Below, in pieces: positions 32,274-42,670 of a stretch of DNA of 64,000 nucleotides. The stretch's first letter is position 1; the number at the start of each line of letters is the position of its first letter. Both the position numbers and the translations under genes were made by a program. The notes beneath the pieces are model-generated. The model did not search any database and had not been told where the DNA came from. It was given only the letters and a program-made list of their open reading frames with translations. The stretch covers positions 5,025,176 to 5,089,175 of the forward strand of contig QXEO01000222.1 of assembly GCA_007115705.1 (NCBI GenBank). Direction: 5' to 3'. Origin of the DNA: Dactylis glomerata. Lineage: Eukaryota > Streptophyta > Magnoliopsida > Poales > Poaceae.

Positions 32274-33839
32274 TCATTCGTCGAAGACTTCCTCTGCTGA
32301 GTTTTTGATTATACTCCAGCGTTGTATATAAGAACGTAGCATTTCGCCTTTCCTTTGCATACATGCTTTAACTTCCTCCAGTGATGCTGGGCGCTTGTAG
32401 GTGGAACAAAAATTTCTTATGAATTGACTTTTGAGTTCCCCCCAACTTCCAATGGATTCGTCGGGTAGGGTATTCAACCAGGACCGTGCGGCGCCGGTGA
32501 GGTGCAGCTGCAAACTTTGTATTGCAGTCGCCTTTGTTCCGCCTAATATCTGCACTGCCTGCAGATAATCTGATAGCCATAAGGTAGGTTCTTGCGACCC
32601 GTCATACTTATTCTGGTCGTGTGGTAATTTGAATCCTTTGGGTACCCGCATTTTGCGAACCCTGCGGGTAAAGCATAATGCATCCATATCTTTATCGTCG
32701 TCCTCGTAATTCTCTTCCCTCCAAGCATGTCGCGATTTATTTACTCGAGCTTGTGCTATTATACTTCTTGCATCCTCCTTCCTTTTCTGTCGCTTTTTCT
32801 CTTTTGATGACTCGCTATACTCGTTAAATGTGAAATTGTATCTGAACTTTTCCTTTTGATTTCCCTTGTAGCTTGTTGACTTCATCTCTGGATCTTGTTC
32901 CCTGATCTTTCCTTCTACTATTCTGAGGCTTCGTATCGCTGCTCGGTGCATATCTTCTCGTGGGTCCCCAGGTTCTGATCTTGTAGCTAGTAAATACGCT
33001 TGTGCTGCTACTAATGCTGCTTCTGGCGTTTTTTGCATGAAGTCATCTTCCTCCTCTTTTAGATGTGTGGTAGGGCTCCTTGAGTACCCTTCTTCTCTGC
33101 CGCGTGCTGTCGCCCCTCTATTGTGTTTTGGGTCTCCACGCCTTTCTCTGCAGTATTCTGAATCTTCACTGTAGTCTTCCCAGTATTCCTCCCTTGATAT
33201 ACTGTTGTTGTCTTGAAAAATCATGTTTCTTTCCTCCCTTAGTTTCTTCCTGTGTTGATACAATGCATACTGATATCCCATTAAAACTTCTCTTCTCGAT
33301 CCTTCGGGTATTTCTGTACCATTATTAATAGCTGACTTGATCATTCTCCATTCACCAGCCGAGACATGGACTTTCTTCTTTTCCTTTTTGTTGTGATCTT
33401 GTATTTTGTCGACTTCCCTGTCGGCCTTTTTACTTCCCTCGCTGTTGTTTCCTTCTTCTGCTTCAGTGATAATGACGCATAACTGATGTACTTTGGAGAC
33501 GCCGCTGCTTCCCACGGCGAAGTCCTTTGCACTGTTGTGCGTCTGACACGCTTTTTCCCCCGAGTCGAAATTTTCCCGCATTTTGTCGCCTTCTGCGATT
33601 GATGCTTTTCCTAAGCTGACCGGCAAGTTTACCTCACTGGAAGAGCCTTCTGATGATTCGAATGCTTCCTCTGCTTCGGGCTTGTTTGCCGACGGATTTG
33701 GTTTCGTTGAATCCGAGAGGCGAGACGAACCTGATGGCCCGACGATGATGCTCAAACTTCCAATGGTTAACTCCATCTCTTGAGTTCCGTCGAGTTCTGA
33801 ACTGCTGTTGGCTAGAAGCAAAAAAGCCATCGAATTCAT
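32274..33839 (-). pseudogene. G2 gag region
   Basis: Gag from ATG 33839 (MNSMAFLLLANSSSEL) is open for about 521 codons, better preserved than in G1. The acidic N-terminal half is followed by a charged middle part and the Retrotrans_gag core (LWLSDYLQAVQILGG, AARSWLNTLPDES, ELKSQFIRNF). It ends at a TGA (32274-32276) where G1 has CGA, so the true end lay further on, in frame with protease. Confidence 0.88.
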
Positions 33840-33876
33840 GGTTCCAATGCCCAGAGTCCCCACGGTCGGCGCCAAT

Positions 33877-34211
33877 TGACAAGGGATAACTCGACAAATG
33901 TCCTGGATGAAGGACTTAGGATTGGGGAGATAGGGCGTCGGATGAACTCGAAGGTAAAGTTAGTCGAAATAGGTATGTGTCAAAAGTAAACTTGGGTGTT
34001 TCAACCTGGCTTGCTTTCAATCTGTCCTACACCGTCCCCTCCTGGCCCCTATATATAGGTGGCCAGGTCTCGAGGATCGGGTAGGGTACGATACAGATTA
34101 CAATATCGACATACGGTAAGAACTCGTATTCGATTATCATTACAATTGGGCCTAGCTTAACGGGCCCCAGGGGTACTCAACTAACGGGCTCTATTAACTA
34201 TACCCTTGTCA
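33877..34211 (-). repeat. G2 5' LTR and adjacent primer-binding region
   Basis: 335 bp. On the minus strand it starts at 34211 with TGACAAGGGTATAG. The bases just left of it (about 33853-33876; minus strand ttggcgccgaccgtgggga) form the primer-binding region. Confidence 0.93.
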
Positions 34212-34538
34212 TATACAAAGCACAAGGTCGGCGGGCTTCGGCCTCGGATGGTGGTTCTGACAATGCAATCTAGTGATTGGCCGTCCCCCCATTCGGTGCT
34301 GGGTTCGAGTGCTTGATATAGCCCACAAAGATGTCTACAACGACTGATCTGGCGACTCAACTCTACTCGATGTGTGTGTTTGGATCTTGTCCAATGTTCC
34401 ACATACGATTGTCCTATGGACTAGGTGGTCGGACCCTTGGCATTTCAGGATCTGTTTTGATGTCAAGCGTCTAGGGACGCTAGCTGCTCAGCGACATCTT
34501 GCGCGCGCATGGTTCCAGTTGTGTGGCTAAGTCCCGTC
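34212..34538. other. Pre-insertion flank between G2 and C1
   Basis: Continues from 25371 on the left and joins 44832 on the right once G2 and C1 are removed. It contains no ORF I would support. It may be leader sequence of the minus-strand LINE or of the unknown ORF at 23504-24767. Confidence 0.45.
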
Positions 34539-36698
34539 TGAAAGATCATTTCGAGCCCCATGTGTGGTTTTGGTAATTAATGACAATCCCTATGGACTAA
34601 TGGTTGTATTGAGTCATATGTGTAGGACTTGTCCATAGACAATGCTTGAACCATTTGTTGGAGTCAAGGTTGTAAGAAGAAGATTATGTGTTGACCAAGG
34701 TGTTATTCAAGGAGTGATCCAAAGATTGGTCTTAAGGGATTTGAGCTTATGTGAAGTGTGTCTTGAAGAATAAGATTGAGTGAGCTCTCATGTGTATCCT
34801 CAAGACACCATCATTATGGAGAAAGAAGAATTGATTCGAGGATTGATCAAGTCAAAGCGCAAGTTCAAGATGAGCAACTAGACGAGAACATATGCTTGAA
34901 GCTTGCCATCTATATTGTGATCATGGATATGTGAAGATATGCTTAAAGAGAGTCTCTTCCATAGTGGAGTATGGGGGAGTAATCCGCAAGACTTCATCAA
35001 GCAAGCTCAATCAAGAAAGGTGGTCCAACTTGAGAAGATCAAGATCATCATTATCCACCTCAAGTGGAATGCTCAAGGCAAAGGTATGATAGTGTTAGGG
35101 TTTCTTTCTTACCGGTCTCGTGGTGTTAGTTGTGAGACCGGGTTATAGGATCGGTAGCCGTTCTATCAAGAGGGGCTCTCGAGTGAGTAACTTAATTATA
35201 TCGTTTGGAGAGAGCTCAAACCTTTGCATACTTGGCATCATCTTTCTTGGTTCGTATTTGGGTTTTATCCATGTGAGGTTCTAGAACTTGTGGTTATTTC
35301 CATGACAAGCTCTAGCTCATCAAAAACGGATTTCGCATGAAGCTCTTATTGCGTTTTTGATGTTTGGAGGTTTTACCGGTTTGCCTTCAAAGTGAGGTCA
35401 AACCTTTCATCATTTGGTTTCATACTCCCTTGTTGGACTATGATGTTTCTATGTATGAAGTTGTAGAGCTCGTTGTGGTGATTCCAATGAGCCCAAGATC
35501 ATCGAAAACGGAGTCCGGATGCTCAAGTTATTGCCGTTTTCATTTTGGTGTTTCTGCCAGTTTCAGGAGGGGCGGCTTTAGCCGGCCCAGGGCCGGAAAT
35601 AGCCGGACCGGGGCGCTCGATTGCCTCTCTGTTTCAGTCCGGATTTTTGTTCGGCTTTAGCCGGTCTGGCCGGCTTTAGCCGGTGTTAAGTCCGGCTTTA
35701 GCCAGTCTAAATGGCTGTAACGGTCATATTTCATGGGGGGGGGCCTATAAAAAGCCCCCTTCTTCCTCCTTGGGCTGGTTGGTTGCTTTCTCTCTCTCTC
35801 CTCCATTGTTTTGACCTTCAAGAGCTTGCAATTCCTCTCTATCCCTCCCATATTTCTTGAATCTTGTTGAGGGATTTGAAAGAGAAGATCTAGATCTACA
35901 ACTCCACCAATCAATCTCTCCTCTAAGTGAGGGGAACATCTTGGGATCTAGATCTTGGAGTTCTTTGTGGATTTCCTTTGTTCTTCCTCTCATATCTCTC
36001 CATAGCATTAGTTGCTTTGGTAGGATTTGAGTGAGAAGGATTTGAGCACTTTGTGTGCTCTTGCCATTGCATAGGTTGCATCGGTTTGAGTTCTCCTCGG
36101 AGATTCGAGTAAGTGAAAGTTTGTGAGCTTATTACTCTTGGGTTCTTGGAACCCTAGACGGCTTTGTGGCTTTGTGGTGCCTTTGTGGCTATTCTTGGGA
36201 GCCTCCAATTAAGTTGTGGATGCGTGCCCCAAGCTTTTTATAAAGGCCCGGTTCCGCCTTGAGGAACCCCTTAGTGGAAGAGTGAGCTAGGCCTTTGTGG
36301 CGCAAGCTCACACCGGAGAACAGGGTGAGGCCTTTGTGGCGTTGGTTAGGCCTTTGTGGCGATACCACACCCCTCCAACGAGACATACTCCCTTTCAAGG
36401 GAGGAACTCGGGAATACATCATCGTCTTCGCGTGCCTCGGTTATTCCTATACCCGAGCTCTTTACTTATGCACTTTACATTGTGATAGCCTTCGTGCTTG
36501 AAGTCATATATCTTGCTATCACCTTGTTACTTGTATTGCTTAGCATAAGTTGTTGGTGCACATAGGTGAACCTAGTTTATTTAGGTCTTGTGTGCTTGAC
36601 AAAATAAACGCTAGTTTAATTCCGCTTTTGTTCAAGCCATTCGTAAAATTTGATATCGCCTATTCACCCCCCCTCTAGGCGACATCTGTATCCTTTCA
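34539..36698 (+). repeat. C1 5' LTR
   Basis: 2160 bp, TGAAAGATC...CCTTTCA. Four copies of the near-palindrome cggctttagccgg lie at 35573, 35652, 35671 and 35693, directly upstream of a TATA box cctataaaaag (about 35744-35754). The transcribed part contains a cluster of ctttgtgg words (36158-36360). Confidence 0.95.
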
Positions 36699-36700
36699 AT

Positions 36701-36712
36701 TGGTATCAGAGC
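36701..36712 (+). other. C1 primer-binding site
   Basis: tggtatcagagc, matching the initiator-Met tRNA 3' end, two bases after the 5' LTR. Confidence 0.9.
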
Positions 36713-36752
36713 CCGGTCTCTCATTTTAGGCTTCACCGCCTTGAGAGCAAAG

Positions 36753-38966
36753 ATGTCGGCTAGGGGATTAGTGCACAATAACACTTTTATATTTGATGGC
36801 ATAAATTATGATACTTGGAAAATTCACATGCTTAATTATTTTTGGGTCATGGACCCATTTATGGAGCGAATTGTAGATGTGGGTTTTTCTCCTCCAAAGG
36901 ATACTCAAAATCTATCTTTGGAGGATGAGAAAAACTTGTATCTCAATGCTCAAGCTACTCATGTGATTGTTAATGCTTTGAGCGATGTAGTTACCTTCTC
37001 CATCACGCCTTTTCGGAGCTCTCATGAGATATGGACAAAGCTTCAAGAAAAATATGGTGTGTCCAAGATTATTGAGGATGATTGTATTCCTTCCACTTCC
37101 GGCCACAATGAACTTTCATCCACTTCACCAAAGTGTGTCAAGACACAAGGTAATGATATGGTGAGTGGTGATGAAACTTGCAATGGTGATAGTATACTTA
37201 CTTTTGATGATCCTTCATCTCTATCTCATTGCAATGCTTCATCTTTGGACTTAAACACTTGTAGCCCCATAAATGTTTTACATGCTTGTGTTGATAGTCC
37301 TTGCATATCATGTGTAAATTTCTCGAATAAATCTCATGATGATATGCTTGCTTTGTCTTGTTGCCATGATACAAATGCTTCTATTTCCTCTAGTATTTGT
37401 GATGCTAACCATATAGAGGAAACCGAAGAGTCTTTGGGCCAAGACAAGGTCTTGAATGGAGCTTCAAGTATTTCTTCATCTTCTTCTTCTCACGGTTCCC
37501 ACATATGCCTTATGGCTAGGTCTTCAAATCATAATGATGTTGAGGACAATGGTGAGGATGAGGAAAATGAAGAAGACTATATTGAGTATTTAAACAAGAA
37601 GGGTAAGGTGGTCTTTGATGCTTTGCATAACCATAAAAATGTTTTGCCCAACTTCTTTGAAATCATGAGTTGTGCTATTGAGAGCACGAAACTCATTGAG
37701 ATGAAGGAAGAACAAATTGATAAAATGTTTTCTCTTGAGCGTGAGTATGCCAATGATATCCATAATTTAAAATATGCTCTAGAGGAAGAGCAAGAGCTTC
37801 GGGTTTCTCTTGAGGAGAAGCTTGAATCCATTGAGGAGTCATGTAATGAAATTATTTCTAAACTCACTAAAGAACATGACCTTGCTCTTGCCAAGTTGTC
37901 TTCTCCTATTCATAATGATAATGATGCATGTGCTACTAACCCTACTTCTTGTGAAGCATCTATTTTGAAGGAGAATGTTGAGCTAAGGGCTCAACTTGAA
38001 TTGCTAACTAGCAAGTATGGGAAATTGGAAGAAATTCATGAAAAGCTATCTAGCTCTAATGAGGATCTTCTAATGTCCCATGCTCGCCTAAAGTTAGCTC
38101 ATGAGGCTATATCTACAAAGGTAACATCTTGTGAGCCTCATGTGGGCACTAGCACTATTTCCCAAAATGCTATATTGCCATGTGCTAGTACTAGTAATTC
38201 ATCCACTCATACTATTTCTACATCTAGTGATGAATTACCCTCCTTGCCTTGTTGCTCTAACAATGAAGCCTCTACTTTCACTAGTACTTGCGTTGTCACT
38301 AACCATGTAGAGGAAATCAAAGAGCTCAAGGCCCAAGTTACTTCTTTGAAGAAAGACTTGGAAAATTGTCATGAAGGGAAGTCCACACTCAACAAGATCT
38401 TGAGTGTGCAAAAATTCCCCAATGACAAGAGTGGACTTGGATTCAAATCCAATAACAAGAACAAGTCCAAGATAAACAAGAAGAAGAAGGGCCAAGAACA
38501 AGTCAAGAATTTTGCCAAGATTATTTGCTTCAAGTGCAAAATTGAAGGGCGCCATGTTAGATCTTGTCCTTTGAAGAAAAAGGCACTTAGTGAGAAGCAA
38601 CAAGGGAAGCGGCCTCAAGTTCAAGCCCATGCTCAACCTCAAGTTGAAGAAATGTCACTTCCCAAGAAAAATCAAGCTAATGCTCCCCTTGTGGAGAAAT
38701 CAAGTGAGAAGAAGGTGAAGAAAAGAACTTGCTACATATGCCATGAGAAGGGTCACCTATCTTCTTCATGCACTAGTGGTAACTCATCCAACCCTATCAT
38801 AATTGAGGATGTATATTCACTTTGCAAGGATAAGGTTGGTAATGTGTTTGCCAAATTTATTGGTACTCAAAGTGGTGTCAAGAAAAGAACCATTTGGGTT
38901 GCCAAACCTATTGTTACTAACTTCTTAGGACCCAACTTGGTTGGGGACCAACAAGCCATTACTTAA
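36753..38966 (+). CDS. C1 gag protein (Copia type)
   Basis: An intact ORF of 737 residues from ATG 36753 (MSARGLVHNNTFIFDG). The N-terminus matches a Copia gag/UBN2-type head (FIFDGINYDTWKIHM, SHEIWTKLQEKYG). A Ser/Cys/His-rich spacer follows, then an acidic block, heptad-like charged stretches (about residues 300-400 and 510-560, likely coiled coil), and two CCHC-like knuckles: CFKCKIEGRHVRSC (about 590, with Arg where the first His of the motif is expected) and CYICHEKGHLSSSC (about 659, canonical). It would assemble particles and bind RNA. The tail VFAKFIG...IWVAKPIVTNFLGP resembles the segment just before protease in the Copia at 62201-64000, so the ORF stops where protease should begin. 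Confidence 0.88.
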   Translation: MSARGLVHNNTFIFDGINYDTWKIHMLNYFWVMDPFMERIVDVGFSPPKDTQNLSLEDEKNLYLNAQATHVIVNALSDVVTFSITPFRSSHEIWTKLQEKYGVSKIIEDDCIPSTSGHNELSSTSPKCVKTQGNDMVSGDETCNGDSILTFDDPSSLSHCNASSLDLNTCSPINVLHACVDSPCISCVNFSNKSHDDMLALSCCHDTNASISSSICDANHIEETEESLGQDKVLNGASSISSSSSSHGSHICLMARSSNHNDVEDNGEDEENEEDYIEYLNKKGKVVFDALHNHKNVLPNFFEIMSCAIESTKLIEMKEEQIDKMFSLEREYANDIHNLKYALEEEQELRVSLEEKLESIEESCNEIISKLTKEHDLALAKLSSPIHNDNDACATNPTSCEASILKENVELRAQLELLTSKYGKLEEIHEKLSSSNEDLLMSHARLKLAHEAISTKVTSCEPHVGTSTISQNAILPCASTSNSSTHTISTSSDELPSLPCCSNNEASTFTSTCVVTNHVEEIKELKAQVTSLKKDLENCHEGKSTLNKILSVQKFPNDKSGLGFKSNNKNKSKINKKKKGQEQVKNFAKIICFKCKIEGRHVRSCPLKKKALSEKQQGKRPQVQAHAQPQVEEMSLPKKNQANAPLVEKSSEKKVKKRTCYICHEKGHLSSSCTSGNSSNPIIIEDVYSLCKDKVGNVFAKFIGTQSGVKKRTIWVAKPIVTNFLGPNLVGDQQAIT

Positions 38967-41900
38967 ACAATAGGTGTTGATGGAGGGCATTGGAGACTTG
39001 GCTATATCATGAAGAATTAAGGGATCTTCATCAATTATTTTTTCTCAAGTCAAGTCAATTGGATTCTCTTATTTCTATCATATATCCAATGTTCCTCCTT
39101 GCGGTAACATGCACTCAACTCATCTATATTGAAAGTTACTCGCCCCTTTGCATGTGTTGGGTTTTGTACCTTGCATGTGTTTGTATATGTTGTGCTTCAT
39201 ACTTGCTTTATTTTAAGTAATCAAGTATGTACATGTTGGGTTGCACACCATGTACGGTTGTTCTTGTTGAGCCTTTTGCATATTGTTTTTATCTTACTTG
39301 GCTCTTGTGAGAGATTATTGGACCATCCCATTTTGGGGGAGTGATATGCTTTGCACTTCACAATCCTAAAAATGTGTGTACATGGGGAATACCACTTAGT
39401 GTTGATATTTAAAGATTATCTAGTTTCTATGTGGTATGTCATTCTCATGAGAAATTCAAATTCTATAATGTCCATTAATCATCTTGTTGGATTTTATTTG
39501 CCTCTTGTGAAAATAAATGCTTTATCATATTATGGGGGAGTAATATGCTTTGTGCATACTACAAACCAATATAATGTGTATATTTGAGGTTGTGTCACAT
39601 AGTGTTGATACTGTAAATTATCTTGCTTCTATGTGGCATGTTTTCTCAAACAAGTTCCAATTTGCCAAATTGTTTTATTGCTCATGTTTTGGATCTTGTT
39701 TGTGAGATACATTCTTGATAGGGTTTTCCTAAAATGTGGAATGCTATATCAAAGTTGGAAAACTATTAGCTTCAAGTTATCTTAATCATTGTTTTGCATG
39801 ATTGTTTAACTATTTGAGTCTATCAAGAATATCTTCTTTAGCATGGTGTTTAATTCTTATCCTTCTCCGTATGCTTCTTTGTTGTGAAGATGATCTTAGA
39901 TTTATATGTAAACTACCACCGGGAAATAAATCCAAATACCTCTTGTTCTTGGACAATTGGTACTATATCATGTGGCACATGTATATTGATCATCTTTACA
40001 TTGGCTATTGCTTTTAATTGCCTTATCTCTAGCCAAAAATGTATTTGTTTTAGCTCCCATTATCTTCCATGACTTTTGTTATTCCATTTGATTTCGTTGA
40101 ACTTGTTTTGTGTTATTTATATGTAGGTAGATGTGATGATCCCACTTGTGTGCATTTTGTATTCAAATGCAAAATCATAAATAATGCACTAATCTTGGGG
40201 GAGCTCTCCTATATTTGTTATAACACACTCTTTGTGCTTATTTCAATTGGTATTGGTTTTTTGTTGGAAGATAAATCTTTTCTTTTTGGTACTTAGTGTG
40301 GCATCATAAAAAGTGTGGAGAGTTTGGTTTGTTGATGGAACCTTGCTCTCTTTGGGAGTTGCTTATCTCATTCCTTGTAATTTGTTTTTCACTCTTAAAA
40401 TGAGATATGTCTTTGAGCATGTGTGTTTTAGTTATCCTTTATGCTCATTGGCTTTTGCTTAGTTCACTAGTTGAACTTTGGAGTCAATCTTGTGTTGATT
40501 TGATTCTTTGATATAATTTGGACAACCGTTTGTAGCTTCACAATTTTGTGTGCTCGCTTGTCCTTCTTGGTGTTTTGTCCAAATTGTATCTCCTTTAGCT
40601 CTTGAAAGTCTTGTGCATGCATATTTACTAAATGTATATTGTATGGCATGCTTTTGCTTTCTTTGATCAAATATATAGGAGAAGCTCCATCAAATCCAAA
40701 ATCGGCTAAGATGTGCATGAAATTCAATCTCATATATATATATGCACATATTTATGTGAAGTTTGTCCTATATGTTGTAGTTTCTAACTACTTTGGACCC
40801 AATGAGTTTGGGGACCATCTTGTACTTGAACTTTGTTTTAGGTACATGGAGATATATTGGTGCTTGTCTCAATAATAAGGATGAAGTGGTGACTAAATGA
40901 TAATTTGAGGCAAGCTAGGATTATTGAAGAACTCCTATCTACTACATCCTACCTTTTATATCTCGGTAACAAGTATCTTCTTCATGCATACTTCTCTAGT
41001 ATCCAACCTTGTGTAGGTTGTTTTATGGCATTGAAAATCTTTATTTGCAAATATTGTGCTTTTTGCAAGGATTCTAATAAAACCTCTTTATTGCAAATGG
41101 GAGCAAGTTGAGATGAGGATATATTATTGGGAACATATAAAAATCATGCTCATGATTCTCCTATCCCATATATGTCAACTTAGCAATCTTTTTGCATATC
41201 AATTCCTCAATAAGCTCACATGTGCAATATTGATGAAATTGCAAATTTATTTCTTCCGTTTGGTATCCTTCATTTTGATACTTGTTGTTTTTATCAAAGC
41301 ATCCCAACTATCTTCTTTCCCTTGTTGATATTTGCGATGTCTTTGACATGTTTGTGGTTGAAGTTCTTCAATATACAATAAGATAAATTGAGCCTTTGGC
41401 CATGCTTTAAAAGCAAAAATCTCATTGGTATATTGCATGACTTCATTTTGGATATCATGTTCTATTCTTAGTATCTATTTTGTGTGTACATGTTTCTTTG
41501 TGATAATTATCTTTGTGATATTGTCTACTTAGAAACTTATACACATGAGAGATGATATCTCATTATTTGATATCTTATTTGAACCTTATGTGTTGGGATG
41601 GAATGCTAAGCAATATCATTCATTGAAGACTATGTGGATGCTCTATGCTTATCCTTGTGTTAGTCTTATAATATTCTTTGTCATTCCTATCACACATTCC
41701 TTTGGTTGAGCCTTTTAATATATTGTCCCTTGCTTGTTACTCAACCATTTGTTTGATGCAAGTGTAAGCTTAATTTCTTCTCTATGATCTCTTGCAAATG
41801 GTTGCGTTTTAAATGTTATTGAGGGAGTGAGGATTCCATGTTGTGCAAATTGTATTTGAATACAAACATTCCAATTTTTGCACGTACCTTGGGGAGCTTC

Positions 41901-42670
41901 CTCATTTCATTTAAAGTATCATTTTGCGGTTAGCATAGTACTTAATTTCACTTGGTATCATTTTGTTTTGAATAATATTGAGGGAGTGATGATTTCATGT
42001 GTGTGCACCTTATACTTCAACTCAAATATAATATTTTGTGCACACACCTTGGGGAGCTTCCTCATATTATTTAGAGCATCTTTTCGATCTTATCATAATA
42101 TCCTTATTCAATTTGCTCTTTGGATTGTTTGATTGCTCTCTTCATTTGTTGAAGTTTATCCATCGTGTTATCTTATTTTTTTTATTTTTTTTGCAATCTT
42201 TGATCCTCAATATAGTTTGGTTTTCTTCATATATTTGTCTTTGTATATGTGCATGTGTCTTCACTTATTTTTTTGGATATGCACACCGTTTTGGAGGAAC
42301 TCACACTATATTGGCCTTCTAAGTTTTTCGCCCATTTTGGCAATGGATGTCAATGGGGGAGAAGTTTCGAGGGTTTAAAGGGAATTGGCTTTTATGCTTT
42401 GGTTTGTTCTTAAGCATTTGCCTTGCATGCTTTGTATGATTGAGTATATAGTGGAAACTCCACCAACAACCTTGGTTGGCAATATATGCAATGAAATCAA
42501 GATCATTCACACGTGCATAGATTGTGGGGGAGTTTGCTCTATATATGGTGGTTTTACTAGCATCACATACTTTTGTAGTATTTGATGTTAGTACAACCAT
42601 TTTGGTTCTTTGAATTCATTATATAAACCCTCTCAAAGAGATTGTCATCAATTACCAAAATGGGGGAGAT
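38967..42670 (+). other. C1 long noncoding 3' region
   Basis: AT-rich and without supported ORFs. It contains diverged direct repeats: a unit starting tgggggagtgatatgctttg near 39336 repeats near 39532, and accttggggagcttcctcat occurs near 41887 and 42047. A tatatata run lies near 40733. The final aatgggggagat is the polypurine tract. Confidence 0.7.

Larger units (their letters stand above)
25372..34211 (-). mobile_element. G2: full-length Tat-lineage Ty3/Gypsy retrotransposon
   Basis: Minus-strand sister of G1, bounded by LTRs 33877-34211 (5') and 25372-25706 (3'), with a perfect TSD TATAC (25367-25371 and 34212-34216). Gag, protease, RT, both RNase H domains and integrase all lie in one reading frame on the minus strand, interrupted only by stop codons. 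It also carries the AT-hook/B3 ORF on the opposite strand. The LTRs differ at about 8 of 335 positions by eye, an age similar to G1. The different TSD shows an independent insertion. Confidence 0.94.
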
